DNA of 61,486 nt, taken from NCBI GenBank assembly GCA_013285595.1, contig JABDHF010000010.1:1-61486 (forward strand), read 5' to 3'. Source of the DNA: Bacteroidota bacterium (GTDB taxonomy: Bacteria; Bacteroidota; Bacteroidia; Chitinophagales; Chitinophagaceae). Both the position numbers and the translations under genes were made by a program. Of the stretch, positions 15,628 through 23,676 are shown in pieces. Positions within the stretch are counted from its first letter, which is position 1. Each line of letters starts with the position of its first letter. The notes under the pieces are model-generated. The model was given only the letters and a program-made list of their open reading frames with translations, was not told the origin of the DNA and did not search any database.

Positions 15628-15807
15628 CTATTTTGATGCCTTATAAGCTCTTCCAGCAGGGTCAGCTGCTTCTTCCAATGTATATCCTTTCACTTCACCA
15701 CTCTCCATTTCTTGAAAGCGCCGGTTCATTTCCTTTTCGTGGTCATCCTCCTGTACTGCAATCACCTTAGCTGGAGGCTGATTGTTTATTGAATTGGCTG
15801 CAAGCAT
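15628..15807 (-). CDS. Small orphan antitoxin-like protein
   Basis: 59 residues, read by hand from the reverse complement. An N-terminus rich in Asn/Pro is followed by EKEMNRRFQEMESGEVKGYT and LEEAADPAGRAYKASK. The core NRRFxEMExGEVKGYTLEE resembles the antitoxin half of RelE-type addiction modules (TIGR02574-like), whose second gene is normally a RelE-type toxin. No toxin follows here. Instead the TAG stop (15628-15630) is immediately followed by the ATG of the heparinase-like gene. I take it as an orphan or a remnant with coupled translation. Confidence 0.6.
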   Translation of the reverse strand: MLAANSINNQPPAKVIAVQEDDHEKEMNRRFQEMESGEVKGYTLEEAADPAGRAYKASK

Positions 15808-15875
15808 TATGTCGTTATTTATCCAAAAATAATCCTTTATTTTCCAGAGAATTGAATAAACTGACTAAAGAGTTT

Positions 15876-15904
15876 TTTGTTCACAAATATATTTGATATA
15901 TTTG
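15876..15904 (+). promoter_or_regulatory. Bacteroidota-type promoter for the AbiF locus RNA
   Basis: TTTG at 15876-15879 (the -33 element) and TATATTTG at 15897-15904 (the -7 element, consensus TAnnTTTG), 17 bp apart. A second TATATTTG lies at 15888-15895. Transcription would start about 15910, exactly at the base of the hairpin RNA described next. Confidence 0.6.
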
Positions 15905-15910
15905 CAGCAA

Positions 15911-15960
15911 TAAGACCTGCCACGCCTCTTCACAATGCGCAACCGGGCGGGTTTTCGATT
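15911..15960 (+). ncRNA. Candidate structured RNA upstream of AbiF-like gene
   Basis: AAGACCTGCC (15912-15921) pairs completely with GGCGGGTTTT (15946-15955) through ten pairs, two of them G-T wobbles. The 24-nt apical region contains a possible 3-bp CGC/GCG inner stem. A T-rich tail follows. It sits between a good promoter and the AbiF-like start codon 20 nt downstream. AbiF/Abi_2-type HEPN genes are reported to be accompanied by a conserved ncRNA that acts as antitoxin, which fits, but the match here rests only on position and fold. Confidence 0.6.
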
Positions 15961-15974
15961 TTTATACCTTCAGC

Positions 15975-16871
15975 ATGCAGTTTGATAAGCAGCCCATAAA
16001 CATTACTGCTCAAATAGCTCTTCTTAAAGGCAGGGGTTTATTATTTAAAGATGAAACTAAATCTGCCCATTATCTAACAAATATCAGTTATTATAGGTTA
16101 AGAGCCTATACCTATCCGTTTCAGGAAAACAGCAATCCGGATCATCCTTTTATCGACCAGATACATTTCGAGGATATTATTGACTTATATGTCTTCGACA
16201 GAAAATTAAGAATGTTGGCGTTTGATGCAATTGAAAAAATCGAGATTGCATTACGCACTAAAATCATTTATCATTTTGCATTAACTTATGGCAGCCATTG
16301 GCACGAAAACGGAAGTTTGTACATAAATAAAAACAGGTTTATTAAGGATATAAGCCAACTATATGAAGAAATTGATCGCTCAACAGAAACATTCATCAAA
16401 CATTATATTTCAAAGTATACAAATCCCGAATATCCAGCCTCGTGGATGAGTCTTGAAGTTGCTTCCATGGGTTTATTATCTAAACTTTTTAGCAATCTTA
16501 AAAATGGGAGTGAGAAAAAAAGTGTTTATACGGATTTTGGAGTTAGGGACTATAAAATTTTAGAAAGCTGGCTACACTCAATTTGCCATGTAAGAAATAT
16601 TTGCGCGCATCATGGGAGACTTTGGAACAGGCGCCTGACTGCAATGCCTATGATGCCACGTAATCCCATTTACCCATTCTTAAATAGCACATCAATTAAT
16701 CTCAACAAAATATATGCAACCTTTAGTTGCATGACCTATATATTAAACAACATAAGCCCCGGCAACAATTTCAATCATAGCCTTAAAGAACTGCTTAAAA
16801 GTTGCCCATTGGTGAATATTAAAGAAATGGGGTTTCCAAAAGATTGGGAACAAGAACCACTCTGGCAATAG
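15975..16871 (+). CDS. AbiF/Abi_2 family abortive-infection HEPN protein
   Basis: 298 residues of the Abi_2 (PF07751, AbiD/AbiF) family. The family hallmarks are HYLTNISYYRLRAYTYPF (32-49), FDRKLRMLAFDAIEKIEIALRTK (74-96), YPASWMSLEVASMGLLSKLF (153-172) and the HEPN RNase motif R207-N-I-C-A-H212 in VRNICAHHGRLWNR. Such proteins cleave RNA and abort phage growth. Recent work places AbiF near the root of Cas13 and describes an RNA partner. It has low GC, lies opposite its neighbours and sits between polysaccharide genes, so it is probably acquired. Confidence 0.88.
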   Translation: MQFDKQPINITAQIALLKGRGLLFKDETKSAHYLTNISYYRLRAYTYPFQENSNPDHPFIDQIHFEDIIDLYVFDRKLRMLAFDAIEKIEIALRTKIIYHFALTYGSHWHENGSLYINKNRFIKDISQLYEEIDRSTETFIKHYISKYTNPEYPASWMSLEVASMGLLSKLFSNLKNGSEKKSVYTDFGVRDYKILESWLHSICHVRNICAHHGRLWNRRLTAMPMMPRNPIYPFLNSTSINLNKIYATFSCMTYILNNISPGNNFNHSLKELLKSCPLVNIKEMGFPKDWEQEPLWQ

Positions 16872-16889
16872 CATCTTCATTTACCACGC

Positions 16890-19532
16890 CTATATCGTCA
16901 CCACAAACTCGCATCCCTCCATCTCCTTGCTGCGCACTTCTATTTTGCCGCCCAGCGATTCTACCTGTGTTTTGGTGATGTAGAGGCCTACACCCTTGCT
17001 ATCGTAGCCCTGGTGGAAGATCTGGTTGAGCTTAAACACCCTGTCGCCATACCGGGAAAGGTTTATGCCCAGCCCATTGTCTTTAACGGATATTTGTACC
17101 CTGTCTTTTACCTGCGTAGCAGACACGGTGATCTCAGGCGCTACGCCCGGCTTCGCATACTTCAGTGAGTTGCTGAGCAGGTTGTATAATATATTCTCCA
17201 GGTAAGCTTTAGGATAGTAGATTGTCTCTACCTGCAGGTCTAGTTTTATCACTGCATTTTTTTCATAAATGGCGCTCAGCAGTTGCGAGGTAATGTCATT
17301 AATGATACCAGCAATATTACATTCATTATACGGTATCTCTTTATTCAGCTTTATCTCCGTTATCTCCATCAGCGTAGACAGGCTGTCTATAAGCGAGTTG
17401 CTGCCTTCGTGTACCAGCTCTATAAGTTTCTCCATGCTCAGCGACTTGCTCAGCGCATTTTCGTTGGCTGCCGCACCACCCTTGTTCTTCAGCTCCATCA
17501 CCTCGGTCAGCATTTTTATATTGCCTGCCGGGCCTCTCAGGTTGTGGGCTATAATATGGCTCAGCTCTTCCAGTTGCTCTATCTTATTCACCAGGCTGTT
17601 GCGCGTGGCTTCCATCTCTGCATTCTTCCGGTACAGCTCTTTTTCCAGCTCCTTCTTCTTTGTTATATCTTCTATCTGGGCTATAAAGAACCTCGGGGTA
17701 TTATCACTATTCCACACCAGCGATACGGTTAATGATGCTAATACTATCTTCCTGTCTTTCGAGATATAGCGCTTCTCCAGGGTATAGGTCGATATTTCCC
17801 TGCGCAGCATTTGCTTTATCAGCAGCTGGTCCATCTCCAGGTCATCAGGATAGGTGATATCCTGGAAGGTGAGCCTTAGCAATTCATCTTTATTGTACCC
17901 GGTTTGCTGGCACAGGGCGTTATTTACATCCAGCCACTTGCCACCAGGCCCTATCAGCGCCATGCCTATGCCAGAGTAGTCGAAAGCGCTGGTAAACATA
18001 TCTGCACTTGCCTTAATAGCCTGCTGCGCCAAAATAAGCTCAGAAATATCGAGCCCGTATGCCAGCAGGAATTGCAGCGAACCATCTTCAAAAAAAACAG
18101 GGTTCAGCAGCCGCAAATGATGCCCTTCGCCACCGTCCTTACCTATCAGGCGTTCTATTGTTTCTACCCGCTTCCTGCCTTTCACTGCATTATCATAAAG
18201 CTGGAACCTGTTTTCAACAAACGATGCCGGCCTGTTGCTATACTTTGCATAGTCCTCATCCGTCTTACCTATCATCCATTCCCGCAACTCTCTTTTCTTA
18301 AAGGCATTATGGTTCACAAACAAGTAGCGGTGCTGCTCGTCGAACACAGCTATATCTGCCGGTATATTGTTCAGTATATTCTCGTAAAACCTGCGCTGCT
18401 CATCAAATCGCCTGTCTATATTCTTCTGGCTGGTTATGTCCTGGAATTTCCATATCTCGCCCTTATCGTTGCCGCCAAGTACCAGTGGCAGATAGTCCCG
18501 GGTGAAGATTCGGCCATCGTTCAGCTCTATTTCATCGCCCAGCACCATTTCTTTTTTCTCTACGATCTTTGTTATCCTGGCTAGCTCCCGCTCAAAGTCC
18601 TTATACATTCCCACTCTCTTCTCCCGGCCTGCAGTAATAGGTCTTCCTATAAGCTCTTCGGGCTTTTCTTCTATCCCGAATAAGTCGCAATACTGCTGGT
18701 TGGCAAATAGGATGATCCTGTTAGGGTCAGTAACCACCAGGCCGCTCCGCAGGTTGTTAATGAGCTTAGACAGCAGTTGCGCACTCGCTGCATATTTTTC
18801 CTCGGCTACCTTCCGGTCATTAATATCGGTATGTGTGCCTATCAGCCGCAGTGGCTTACCCTCGGGCGATCTTGATATCACCGCGCCATTGCACAATATC
18901 CATTTATAGCCGCCGTCTTTGCACCGGTATCTTACCTCTGTAGAGTAGTTGGGTATTTCGCCAGCCAGGTAGGCATCTTTTACTTTTATAGCTTCGCGCA
19001 GGTCATCGGGGTGTATCTTCTCTCCCCATGCTGCACCCGTGGGTATTTCCACCGCGTCGTAGCCGAATATCTCGTGCCATTTGTTAGAGAAGTAGATCTT
19101 GTCGGTCTCCATATCCACATCCCACATGCCATCGCCGGCAGTGTCCAGCGCTTTCTTCCATTTATCTTCTACAAACCCCGATCCGCTTTTTTTCGACAGG
19201 TTCTCTATCACCACAAACAACAGGTTATTATCCGGGTGAATAGGCAATATCCTTACGTTGTAGGTAAAGGAATATTTATCCGTATCTGTGGCAAACTTCA
19301 TGAAATTACCCTCACCGGTAGCAAAGGCGGCAGCTACCAGGTTTTTAGACTGCGCCATAAGGTGGCCATGGAATACCTCTGATATACTTAACCCGGGATA
19401 AACCACCAGCACATCGTCCTTACCCCAAACCCGGGTAACAACGCACTCCCGCGATACCTCCAATACACAATCACCTATCTGTAATAGTGTATTAACGATC
19501 GTTTCCAACTTGTCCGTGAGTGTGCCTGTCAT
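16890..19532 (-). CDS. Multi-PAS soluble sensor histidine kinase
   Basis: 880 residues, no membrane segment. About five PAS units are seen, including KALDTAGDGMWDVDMET with IHPDDLREA (about 145-240, PAS_3 type), LRSGLVVTDPNRIILFAN (about 260), NNIPADIAVFDEQHRYLFV (about 390) and FDYSGIGMALIGPGGKWLDVN (about 515). The phospho-acceptor block is LSHIIAHNLRGPAGNIKMLT. The ATPase domain has ILYNLLSNSLKYA (N box), VKDNGLGINL (G1) and KGVGLYITKTQVESLGGKI (G2). It lacks a receiver domain and no response regulator is adjacent, so it is an orphan kinase. WecB lies 14 bp upstream of its start on the same strand. Confidence 0.9.
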   Translation of the reverse strand: MTGTLTDKLETIVNTLLQIGDCVLEVSRECVVTRVWGKDDVLVVYPGLSISEVFHGHLMAQSKNLVAAAFATGEGNFMKFATDTDKYSFTYNVRILPIHPDNNLLFVVIENLSKKSGSGFVEDKWKKALDTAGDGMWDVDMETDKIYFSNKWHEIFGYDAVEIPTGAAWGEKIHPDDLREAIKVKDAYLAGEIPNYSTEVRYRCKDGGYKWILCNGAVISRSPEGKPLRLIGTHTDINDRKVAEEKYAASAQLLSKLINNLRSGLVVTDPNRIILFANQQYCDLFGIEEKPEELIGRPITAGREKRVGMYKDFERELARITKIVEKKEMVLGDEIELNDGRIFTRDYLPLVLGGNDKGEIWKFQDITSQKNIDRRFDEQRRFYENILNNIPADIAVFDEQHRYLFVNHNAFKKRELREWMIGKTDEDYAKYSNRPASFVENRFQLYDNAVKGRKRVETIERLIGKDGGEGHHLRLLNPVFFEDGSLQFLLAYGLDISELILAQQAIKASADMFTSAFDYSGIGMALIGPGGKWLDVNNALCQQTGYNKDELLRLTFQDITYPDDLEMDQLLIKQMLRREISTYTLEKRYISKDRKIVLASLTVSLVWNSDNTPRFFIAQIEDITKKKELEKELYRKNAEMEATRNSLVNKIEQLEELSHIIAHNLRGPAGNIKMLTEVMELKNKGGAAANENALSKSLSMEKLIELVHEGSNSLIDSLSTLMEITEIKLNKEIPYNECNIAGIINDITSQLLSAIYEKNAVIKLDLQVETIYYPKAYLENILYNLLSNSLKYAKPGVAPEITVSATQVKDRVQISVKDNGLGINLSRYGDRVFKLNQIFHQGYDSKGVGLYITKTQVESLGGKIEVRSKEMEGCEFVVTI

Positions 19533-19546
19533 TTATTTTTAAAATA

Positions 19547-20647
19547 TTAATCCGATCCGAAAATATTTATTATCCTGCTCACTATCCGCTCTGCTGTTTT
19601 ACCATCCCACAGCTCAGGTATAGCACCTTTTTTCCATTCACCGGCAAACAACTTTTCAAATGCAGGGGCTATATTTTTAGGGTCTGTGCCTATCAGCTCG
19701 TTGGTGCCTACCACGCAGGTTTCGGGCCTTTCGGTGCTGTCCCTGAGGGTCATGCAGGGCACACCCATTACTGTGGTCTCTTCTGTAATGCCGCCTGAGT
19801 CTGTTATCACCGCTTTCGCTGCGCGGACAAGGTAATTAAACTCAAGGTAGCTGAGCGGGTCTACAGCGTGAATATTGCTTTTATCTAACCCTATGCTTTC
19901 CAGCATCTTAGCTGTGCGTGGGTGTACCGGAAAAATAACTGGCAGCCCTTTCGATGAATTGATTATTTCATTGATCAGCTCACGCAGCTTATCGCCATTG
20001 TCTACATTGGCAGGGCGGTGCAGCGTCATTACTATATAGGCTTTTTCCTGCAGCCCATAGGTCTGCCATATAGCAGGCTGCATAAAGCGCGGCATCTGCT
20101 TATACAGGGTATCTATCATGGTATTGCCTACAAAAAAGATGCGATCTTCGGTCACGCCAGTTTTCCGCAGGTTATTATTGGCAACCTCTGAGGTTGTAAA
20201 AAAGTAGTCGGTAATGGCATCGGTAACTATGCGGTTTATCTCCTCGGGCATCGTCCAGTCGCCCGATCGTATGCCACCTTCTACATGGGCTACCTTTATG
20301 TTATTTATCTTTTTGGCGGCTATAGAGCATGCCATAGTAGAGGTAACATCGCCTACCACCACGCACAGATCGCAAGGGGTTTGCAGCAAAAGGCGCTCAT
20401 AGCCCAGCATTATTTTGCCAGTCTGCTCGGCCTGGCTGCCAGAGCCGGCCTCAAGGTTAATATGTGGATCGGGGATGCCGAGCTGCTCAAAAAAGTCGCC
20501 ACTCATCTTCTTGTCGTAGTGCTGGCCTGTATGCACCAGGCGGTACTCTATAGCCACACCCCGCCGTTGCTGCGCCTCAATAGCTTCTATAATAGGAGCT
20601 ATCTTTATAAAGTTCGGCCTCGCGCCGGCAATTATGTCGATCAGCAT
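19547..20647 (-). CDS. wecB: UDP-N-acetylglucosamine 2-epimerase (non-hydrolysing)
   Basis: 366 residues from ATG 20647; a longer frame to 20734 adds 29 unrelated residues. Motifs: IAGARPNFIKIAPII, HTGQHYDKKMSGDFF, VVGDVTSTMACSIAAKK (catalytic Asp), HVEGGIRSGDWTMPEEINR (Glu and Arg), TDSGGITEET. It converts UDP-GlcNAc to UDP-ManNAc for surface polysaccharide. A polyC tract (eight C) lies about 15 nt upstream of the chosen ATG, and a TACTTTAG-like -7 element lies upstream of that. It is separated from the kinase downstream by 14 bp. Confidence 0.92.
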   Translation of the reverse strand: MLIDIIAGARPNFIKIAPIIEAIEAQQRRGVAIEYRLVHTGQHYDKKMSGDFFEQLGIPDPHINLEAGSGSQAEQTGKIMLGYERLLLQTPCDLCVVVGDVTSTMACSIAAKKINNIKVAHVEGGIRSGDWTMPEEINRIVTDAITDYFFTTSEVANNNLRKTGVTEDRIFFVGNTMIDTLYKQMPRFMQPAIWQTYGLQEKAYIVMTLHRPANVDNGDKLRELINEIINSSKGLPVIFPVHPRTAKMLESIGLDKSNIHAVDPLSYLEFNYLVRAAKAVITDSGGITEETTVMGVPCMTLRDSTERPETCVVGTNELIGTDPKNIAPAFEKLFAGEWKKGAIPELWDGKTAERIVSRIINIFGSD

Positions 20648-20805
20648 TTCGGTTGGGGGGGATATATTTTTCTCAGGCTCTAAAGTACAAATATTTCCAT
20701 ATCTCAAAGCGTTTTTTATTAACATGCTAATCACAAATTAATATACACCCTTTAAGGATCAAGGAAAAACACAACACTAAATTACTAATCATTTAAATAT
20801 AACTT

Positions 20806-20870
20806 CTAAAAAATAAAAATGCGGAGACAGCAATTGCCATCGGCGCCTTTTTCACACTAAATAACTCCGC
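20806..20870 (-). terminator. Possible terminator of csbD
   Basis: On the minus strand GCGGAG and CTCCGC form a 6-bp stem closing a long loop, followed by an ATTTTTATTTTT run. The loop of about 38 nt is large, so this is only a moderate candidate. Confidence 0.35.
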
Positions 20871-20874
20871 TGTA

Positions 20875-21060
20875 TTACAGCGATTTCAGCCAGGCAACAA
20901 CTTCATCCCTTGTTTTGCCAAGCTTTTGCTGCATTTTGCCCAGCAGTTCATCGTCTTTGCCTTCTTCATATTGCAGATCATCGTCGGTAAGGTCGGCATT
21001 AGCCTGTTTTATTTTACCTTTCCATTCGTTCCATTTACCTTTAAATTCCAGCTTGTCCAT
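20875..21060 (-). CDS. CsbD-like stress protein
   Basis: 61 residues, full length for the family: [19 protein letters not shown], then a [20 protein letters not shown] middle and [18 protein letters not shown] end. CsbD proteins are small, highly charged and induced in general stress; the biochemical role is unknown. Single gene on its strand, divergent from the MazEF-like pair. Confidence 0.9.
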   Translation of the reverse strand: MDKLEFKGKWNEWKGKIKQANADLTDDDLQYEEGKDDELLGKMQQKLGKTRDEVVAWLKSL

Positions 21061-21115
21061 GGTTGTAGTTTTTTTGATAAGGCGTTAAAAATCATGCCAT
21101 ATAGATGATTTATCG

Positions 21116-21123
21116 TAAATTTG
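21116..21123 (+). promoter_or_regulatory. -7 element very close to the antitoxin start
   Basis: TAAATTTG is a perfect TAnnTTTG -7 element ending only 4 nt before the ATG at 21128. In Bacteroidota transcription starts about 6-8 nt after this element, so the mRNA would be leaderless or nearly so. No good TTTG lies 19 bp upstream. Confidence 0.4.
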
Positions 21124-21127
21124 AGTT

Positions 21128-21352
21128 ATGAAAACTATTGAGCTACACCTCCCCGATGATCTTGCAGATAAGGTGTATCATATCACCGAAAATGCGGAAA
21201 CATTTATTATTGGATTAGTACGTTCGAAAATAAATGAGTTAGATCAACCGCTTTCATTAGCCGACCAATATCGCCTGGAAGCAGCCGAAAACACCGACTT
21301 ACTTGCTGATTTTACAGTTGTAGACTTGGAGGGCTGGGATGAAGAATATTAA
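21128..21352 (+). CDS. Antitoxin of a MazEF-like pair
   Basis: 74 residues. A short beta-helix opening (MKTIELHLPDDLADKVYHI) is followed by an acidic C-terminus (LADFTVVDLEGWDEEY) suited to occupy a MazF active site. It is not a close match to E. coli MazE; the role is deduced from size, acidity and the 14-bp overlap with the MazF-type toxin gene. Confidence 0.72.
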   Translation: MKTIELHLPDDLADKVYHITENAETFIIGLVRSKINELDQPLSLADQYRLEAAENTDLLADFTVVDLEGWDEEY

Positions 21353-21680
21353 ACGCGGAGACATTTGGGTAGCAGCTCTTGACCCAACGATAGGTAGCGA
21401 GATCAGAAAAACACGCCCGGCCATAATCGTTTCGAATAATGTCAATAATGCTAACAGCAATGTAGTTAGTGTAATACCGATTACTTCCAACATTGAAAAA
21501 GTGTTCGCTTTCGAAGTATTCTTGTCAAAGGGTACCGGCAATTTACCAAAAGACTCTAAGGCTAAAACAAATCAGATCCGAACCATTGACAAAAGGCGTC
21601 TGGCAAAATTCATAGGTTCACTTCCTGCTCAATACCTAGAGCAAGTTGATATAGCCCTAAGGCTGCACCTGGACGTTTAA
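21339..21680 (+). CDS. MazF/PemK-family endoribonuclease toxin
   Basis: 113 residues. Family motifs: KRGDIWVAALDPTIGSEIRKTRPAIIVSNN (the catalytic Arg lies in the KTRP segment), VVSVIPITSN, LSKGTGNLPKDSKA and TNQIRTIDKRRL. It cleaves mRNA at specific short sequences when free of antitoxin. It overlaps the antitoxin gene by 14 bp. Downstream, 21681-21796 holds AT-rich CAATTCAGCCATT-like reiterations and no gene. Confidence 0.9.
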   Translation: MKNIKRGDIWVAALDPTIGSEIRKTRPAIIVSNNVNNANSNVVSVIPITSNIEKVFAFEVFLSKGTGNLPKDSKAKTNQIRTIDKRRLAKFIGSLPAQYLEQVDIALRLHLDV

Positions 21681-21796
21681 TTTCTGACAGCTCCACAATT
21701 GAGTCATTCAGCTATTGAGCAATTCAGTCATTATCCTACATTTGCACCAAATTCAGCCTTTAAGCAATTCAGCCATTGGGCTATTATTAAAAGTTC

Positions 21797-22651
21797 ATGC
21801 GTACAAAAGTCATACTCGGCCTCCTTTTTCTTCTCGTTATCTCCTCCTGCACCCAAACCAGGATAAAAGACCATACTGAATGGGGCAAATATTTTGATGA
21901 TAACGGCATAAAGAATGCCTGCATTATGCTGCGCGACAATAACCACGAGTCTATACACTATTACAATAAAGACCGTAGCATCAGGCGCATACTGCCGGCA
22001 TCTACCTTTAAAGTATTTCTGTCGCTAGTGGCGCTGGAAACAGCCGTGGCGCCCGACGACCAACTGATGATAAAATGGGACAGTGTGACCCGCCGCCCCG
22101 ACTGGGACAAAGACATGACCATGCGCGAAGCCCTGCAGGTAAGCTCAGAGCCCTACTTTAAAGAAGTAATACGGCGCATAGGCGCCGCACGCATACAGCA
22201 CTACCTGGACACCATAAAGTATGGCAACATGCAAATGGCCGGCAAGCTGGAAGAAATATGGACCAACAACTCCCTGCAAATATCGGCCGATGAAGAAATG
22301 GGCTTTTTGAAGCGGCTCTATTTTGCAGAGCTGCCCGTATCTGAGCGCAGCCAGCGCATAGTAAAGACCATGATGCTGCGCGAAGAAACACCCGGCTACA
22401 GGCTCTACTACAAAACCGGGACAGGCACAGTAGGCGACAGCACTACTTACTGGGTAGCAGGCTTTGCCGAGCGCATAGAGCATGTAAAAGAAAATAAAGA
22501 CGCCATGAACAAAAGCGACGTGCGCAACTACCCCTACTTCTTCGCAGAGAACTTCAGCATGCCCGCAACCGATACTTCTAAAAAATGGGGCGACGTGCGG
22601 ATAGATATATTGAAGAATGTGCTGATGGATTATGGGGCATTGCCGAGGTAA
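21797..22651 (+). CDS. Class D beta-lactamase-like lipoprotein
   Basis: 284 residues. The lipobox LLVISSC makes it a lipoprotein. Class D motifs: S69-T-F-K72 in PASTFK (nucleophile Ser and carbamylated Lys), Y142-G-N144, W155 in the omega-like stretch, and K206-T-G208. The second motif, normally S-x-V in SVVPVY, reads S116-S-E118-P-Y-F here, so the Val is Glu. Such enzymes hydrolyse penicillins or act as sensors; activity cannot be judged from sequence. A terminator follows at 22729. Confidence 0.85.
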   Translation: MRTKVILGLLFLLVISSCTQTRIKDHTEWGKYFDDNGIKNACIMLRDNNHESIHYYNKDRSIRRILPASTFKVFLSLVALETAVAPDDQLMIKWDSVTRRPDWDKDMTMREALQVSSEPYFKEVIRRIGAARIQHYLDTIKYGNMQMAGKLEEIWTNNSLQISADEEMGFLKRLYFAELPVSERSQRIVKTMMLREETPGYRLYYKTGTGTVGDSTTYWVAGFAERIEHVKENKDAMNKSDVRNYPYFFAENFSMPATDTSKKWGDVRIDILKNVLMDYGALPR

Positions 22652-22663
22652 ATCTGTAACACT

Positions 22664-22691
22664 GTAGAGATGCAATGCATTACACCTCTAC
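22664..22691. repeat. GTAGAG...CTCTAC palindromic repeat
   Basis: GTAGAG (22664-22669) and CTCTAC (22686-22691) close an imperfect inner stem TGCAA/TTACA. Palindromes beginning GTAGAGACGC or similar are common intergenic repeats in many bacteria (from memory). It lies just after the beta-lactamase-like stop codon. Confidence 0.5.
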
Positions 22692-22728
22692 GCACGTCGA
22701 AAAACATTCCCACTGCTTTAAATCTTCA

Positions 22729-22757
22729 AGCCCGCTTTACAAAAACGGGCTATTTTT
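22729..22757 (+). terminator. Rho-independent terminator
   Basis: AGCCCG (22729-22734) pairs with CGGGCT (22746-22751) and is followed by ATTTTTAT. It ends the class D beta-lactamase-like transcript. The next ATG (22777) lies 20 nt further on. Confidence 0.75.
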
Positions 22758-22776
22758 ATCCCAAAATTTTACCACT

Positions 22777-23172
22777 ATGCAAAGTGTAGCTACATTTCTA
22801 ATGTTCGATGGCAAGGCCGAAGACGCCATGAACCTGTATACATCGGTAGTGCCGGGCGGTGAGATCACCAGCATCCGGAAGTATGAAGCTGGCCAGGGCG
22901 GTACAGAGGGCACGGTAATGTATGCCAGCTTTAAGCTGGGCGATCAGCTGTTTTCGTGCATAGACAGCCCGGGAAAGCACCAGTTTGGGTTTACGCCCGC
23001 CATGTCCATTTATATTACCTGCGATACAGGGACGGAAGTGGATAACCTATATACAAAACTATCTGAAGGCGGCCAGGTAATGATGCCGCTGGGCGCCTAC
23101 CCGTTCAGCAAAAAGTATGCATGGTTCTCTGATAAATTTGGGGTGTCCTGGCAGGTAGGGTTGGCTATGTAA
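22777..23172 (+). CDS. VOC-family protein (PhnB/3-demethylubiquinone-like glyoxalase fold)
   Basis: 131 residues from ATG 22777; an upstream in-frame ATG at 22675 would run through the terminator and is rejected. The pattern is MFDGKAEDAMNLYTSVVPGG, MYASFKLGDQLFSCIDSPG and FTPAMSIYITCDT, ending AWFSDKFGVSWQVGL. That matches the PF06983 (3-dmu-9_3-mt) type VOC fold, often annotated PhnB-like. Substrate unknown, cytoplasmic. Confidence 0.85.
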   Translation: MQSVATFLMFDGKAEDAMNLYTSVVPGGEITSIRKYEAGQGGTEGTVMYASFKLGDQLFSCIDSPGKHQFGFTPAMSIYITCDTGTEVDNLYTKLSEGGQVMMPLGAYPFSKKYAWFSDKFGVSWQVGLAM

Positions 23173-23244
23173 TTTTATTGTGAAGTATTTGCTATAGCCT
23201 GCGGCACTGACCGAGGCCAGCGTATGGGCAATTATTTACACAGC

Positions 23245-23676
23245 CTATGCACGGGCCGAAACGGACGACAATGGGGGTAGCTGCTGGTGATTATGCGTCT
23301 TTTTATGATAGGTTTTGTAACTGCGAAGGGCCATTTTCAGGGCATCGATCATACTGTCGGCCATGAGGTTCTTCTTTTCGCGGGAGGTGGTTCTTTTGCG
23401 GGTTACCAGGTATACGTCGTCTTCAGATAAAGTAAATACTATGGGTAAGTTGCTGAAAGACGGATCGTTGACCAGGCTGTTGTAACATTCGTTGATCAGG
23501 TTATTGGCGTGGCGGGGGTTAAAGAATACGAGGTCAGGCTTCACTTCATTGATCGTCTCAGTAATATTGGGGAGGTTAAAGGCGGAAACCACCATTACTC
23601 CCCTTTCCTGGAGCATTTGCCCGTCGGCTACCAGCGATACAGGGTCGTCGCCCAGCATTAATACCTTTAAACGCAT
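23245..23676 (-). CDS. Degenerate receiver-like protein
   Basis: 143 residues from ATG 23676; the longer frame to 23706 is possible. The fold follows a CheY receiver: RLKVLMLGDDPVSLVADGQMLQ, VKPDLVFFNPRHA and LPIVFTLSEDD. The phospho-acceptor Asp after the third strand is Asn (FFNP in place of LLDxxLP), and the acidic pair of the first loop is GDD. The last ~35 residues are a basic, His/Lys/Ser tail. It probably cannot be phosphorylated in the usual way. No partner kinase is adjacent. Confidence 0.6.
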   Translation of the reverse strand: MRLKVLMLGDDPVSLVADGQMLQERGVMVVSAFNLPNITETINEVKPDLVFFNPRHANNLINECYNSLVNDPSFSNLPIVFTLSEDDVYLVTRKRTTSREKKNLMADSMIDALKMALRSYKTYHKKTHNHQQLPPLSSVSARA

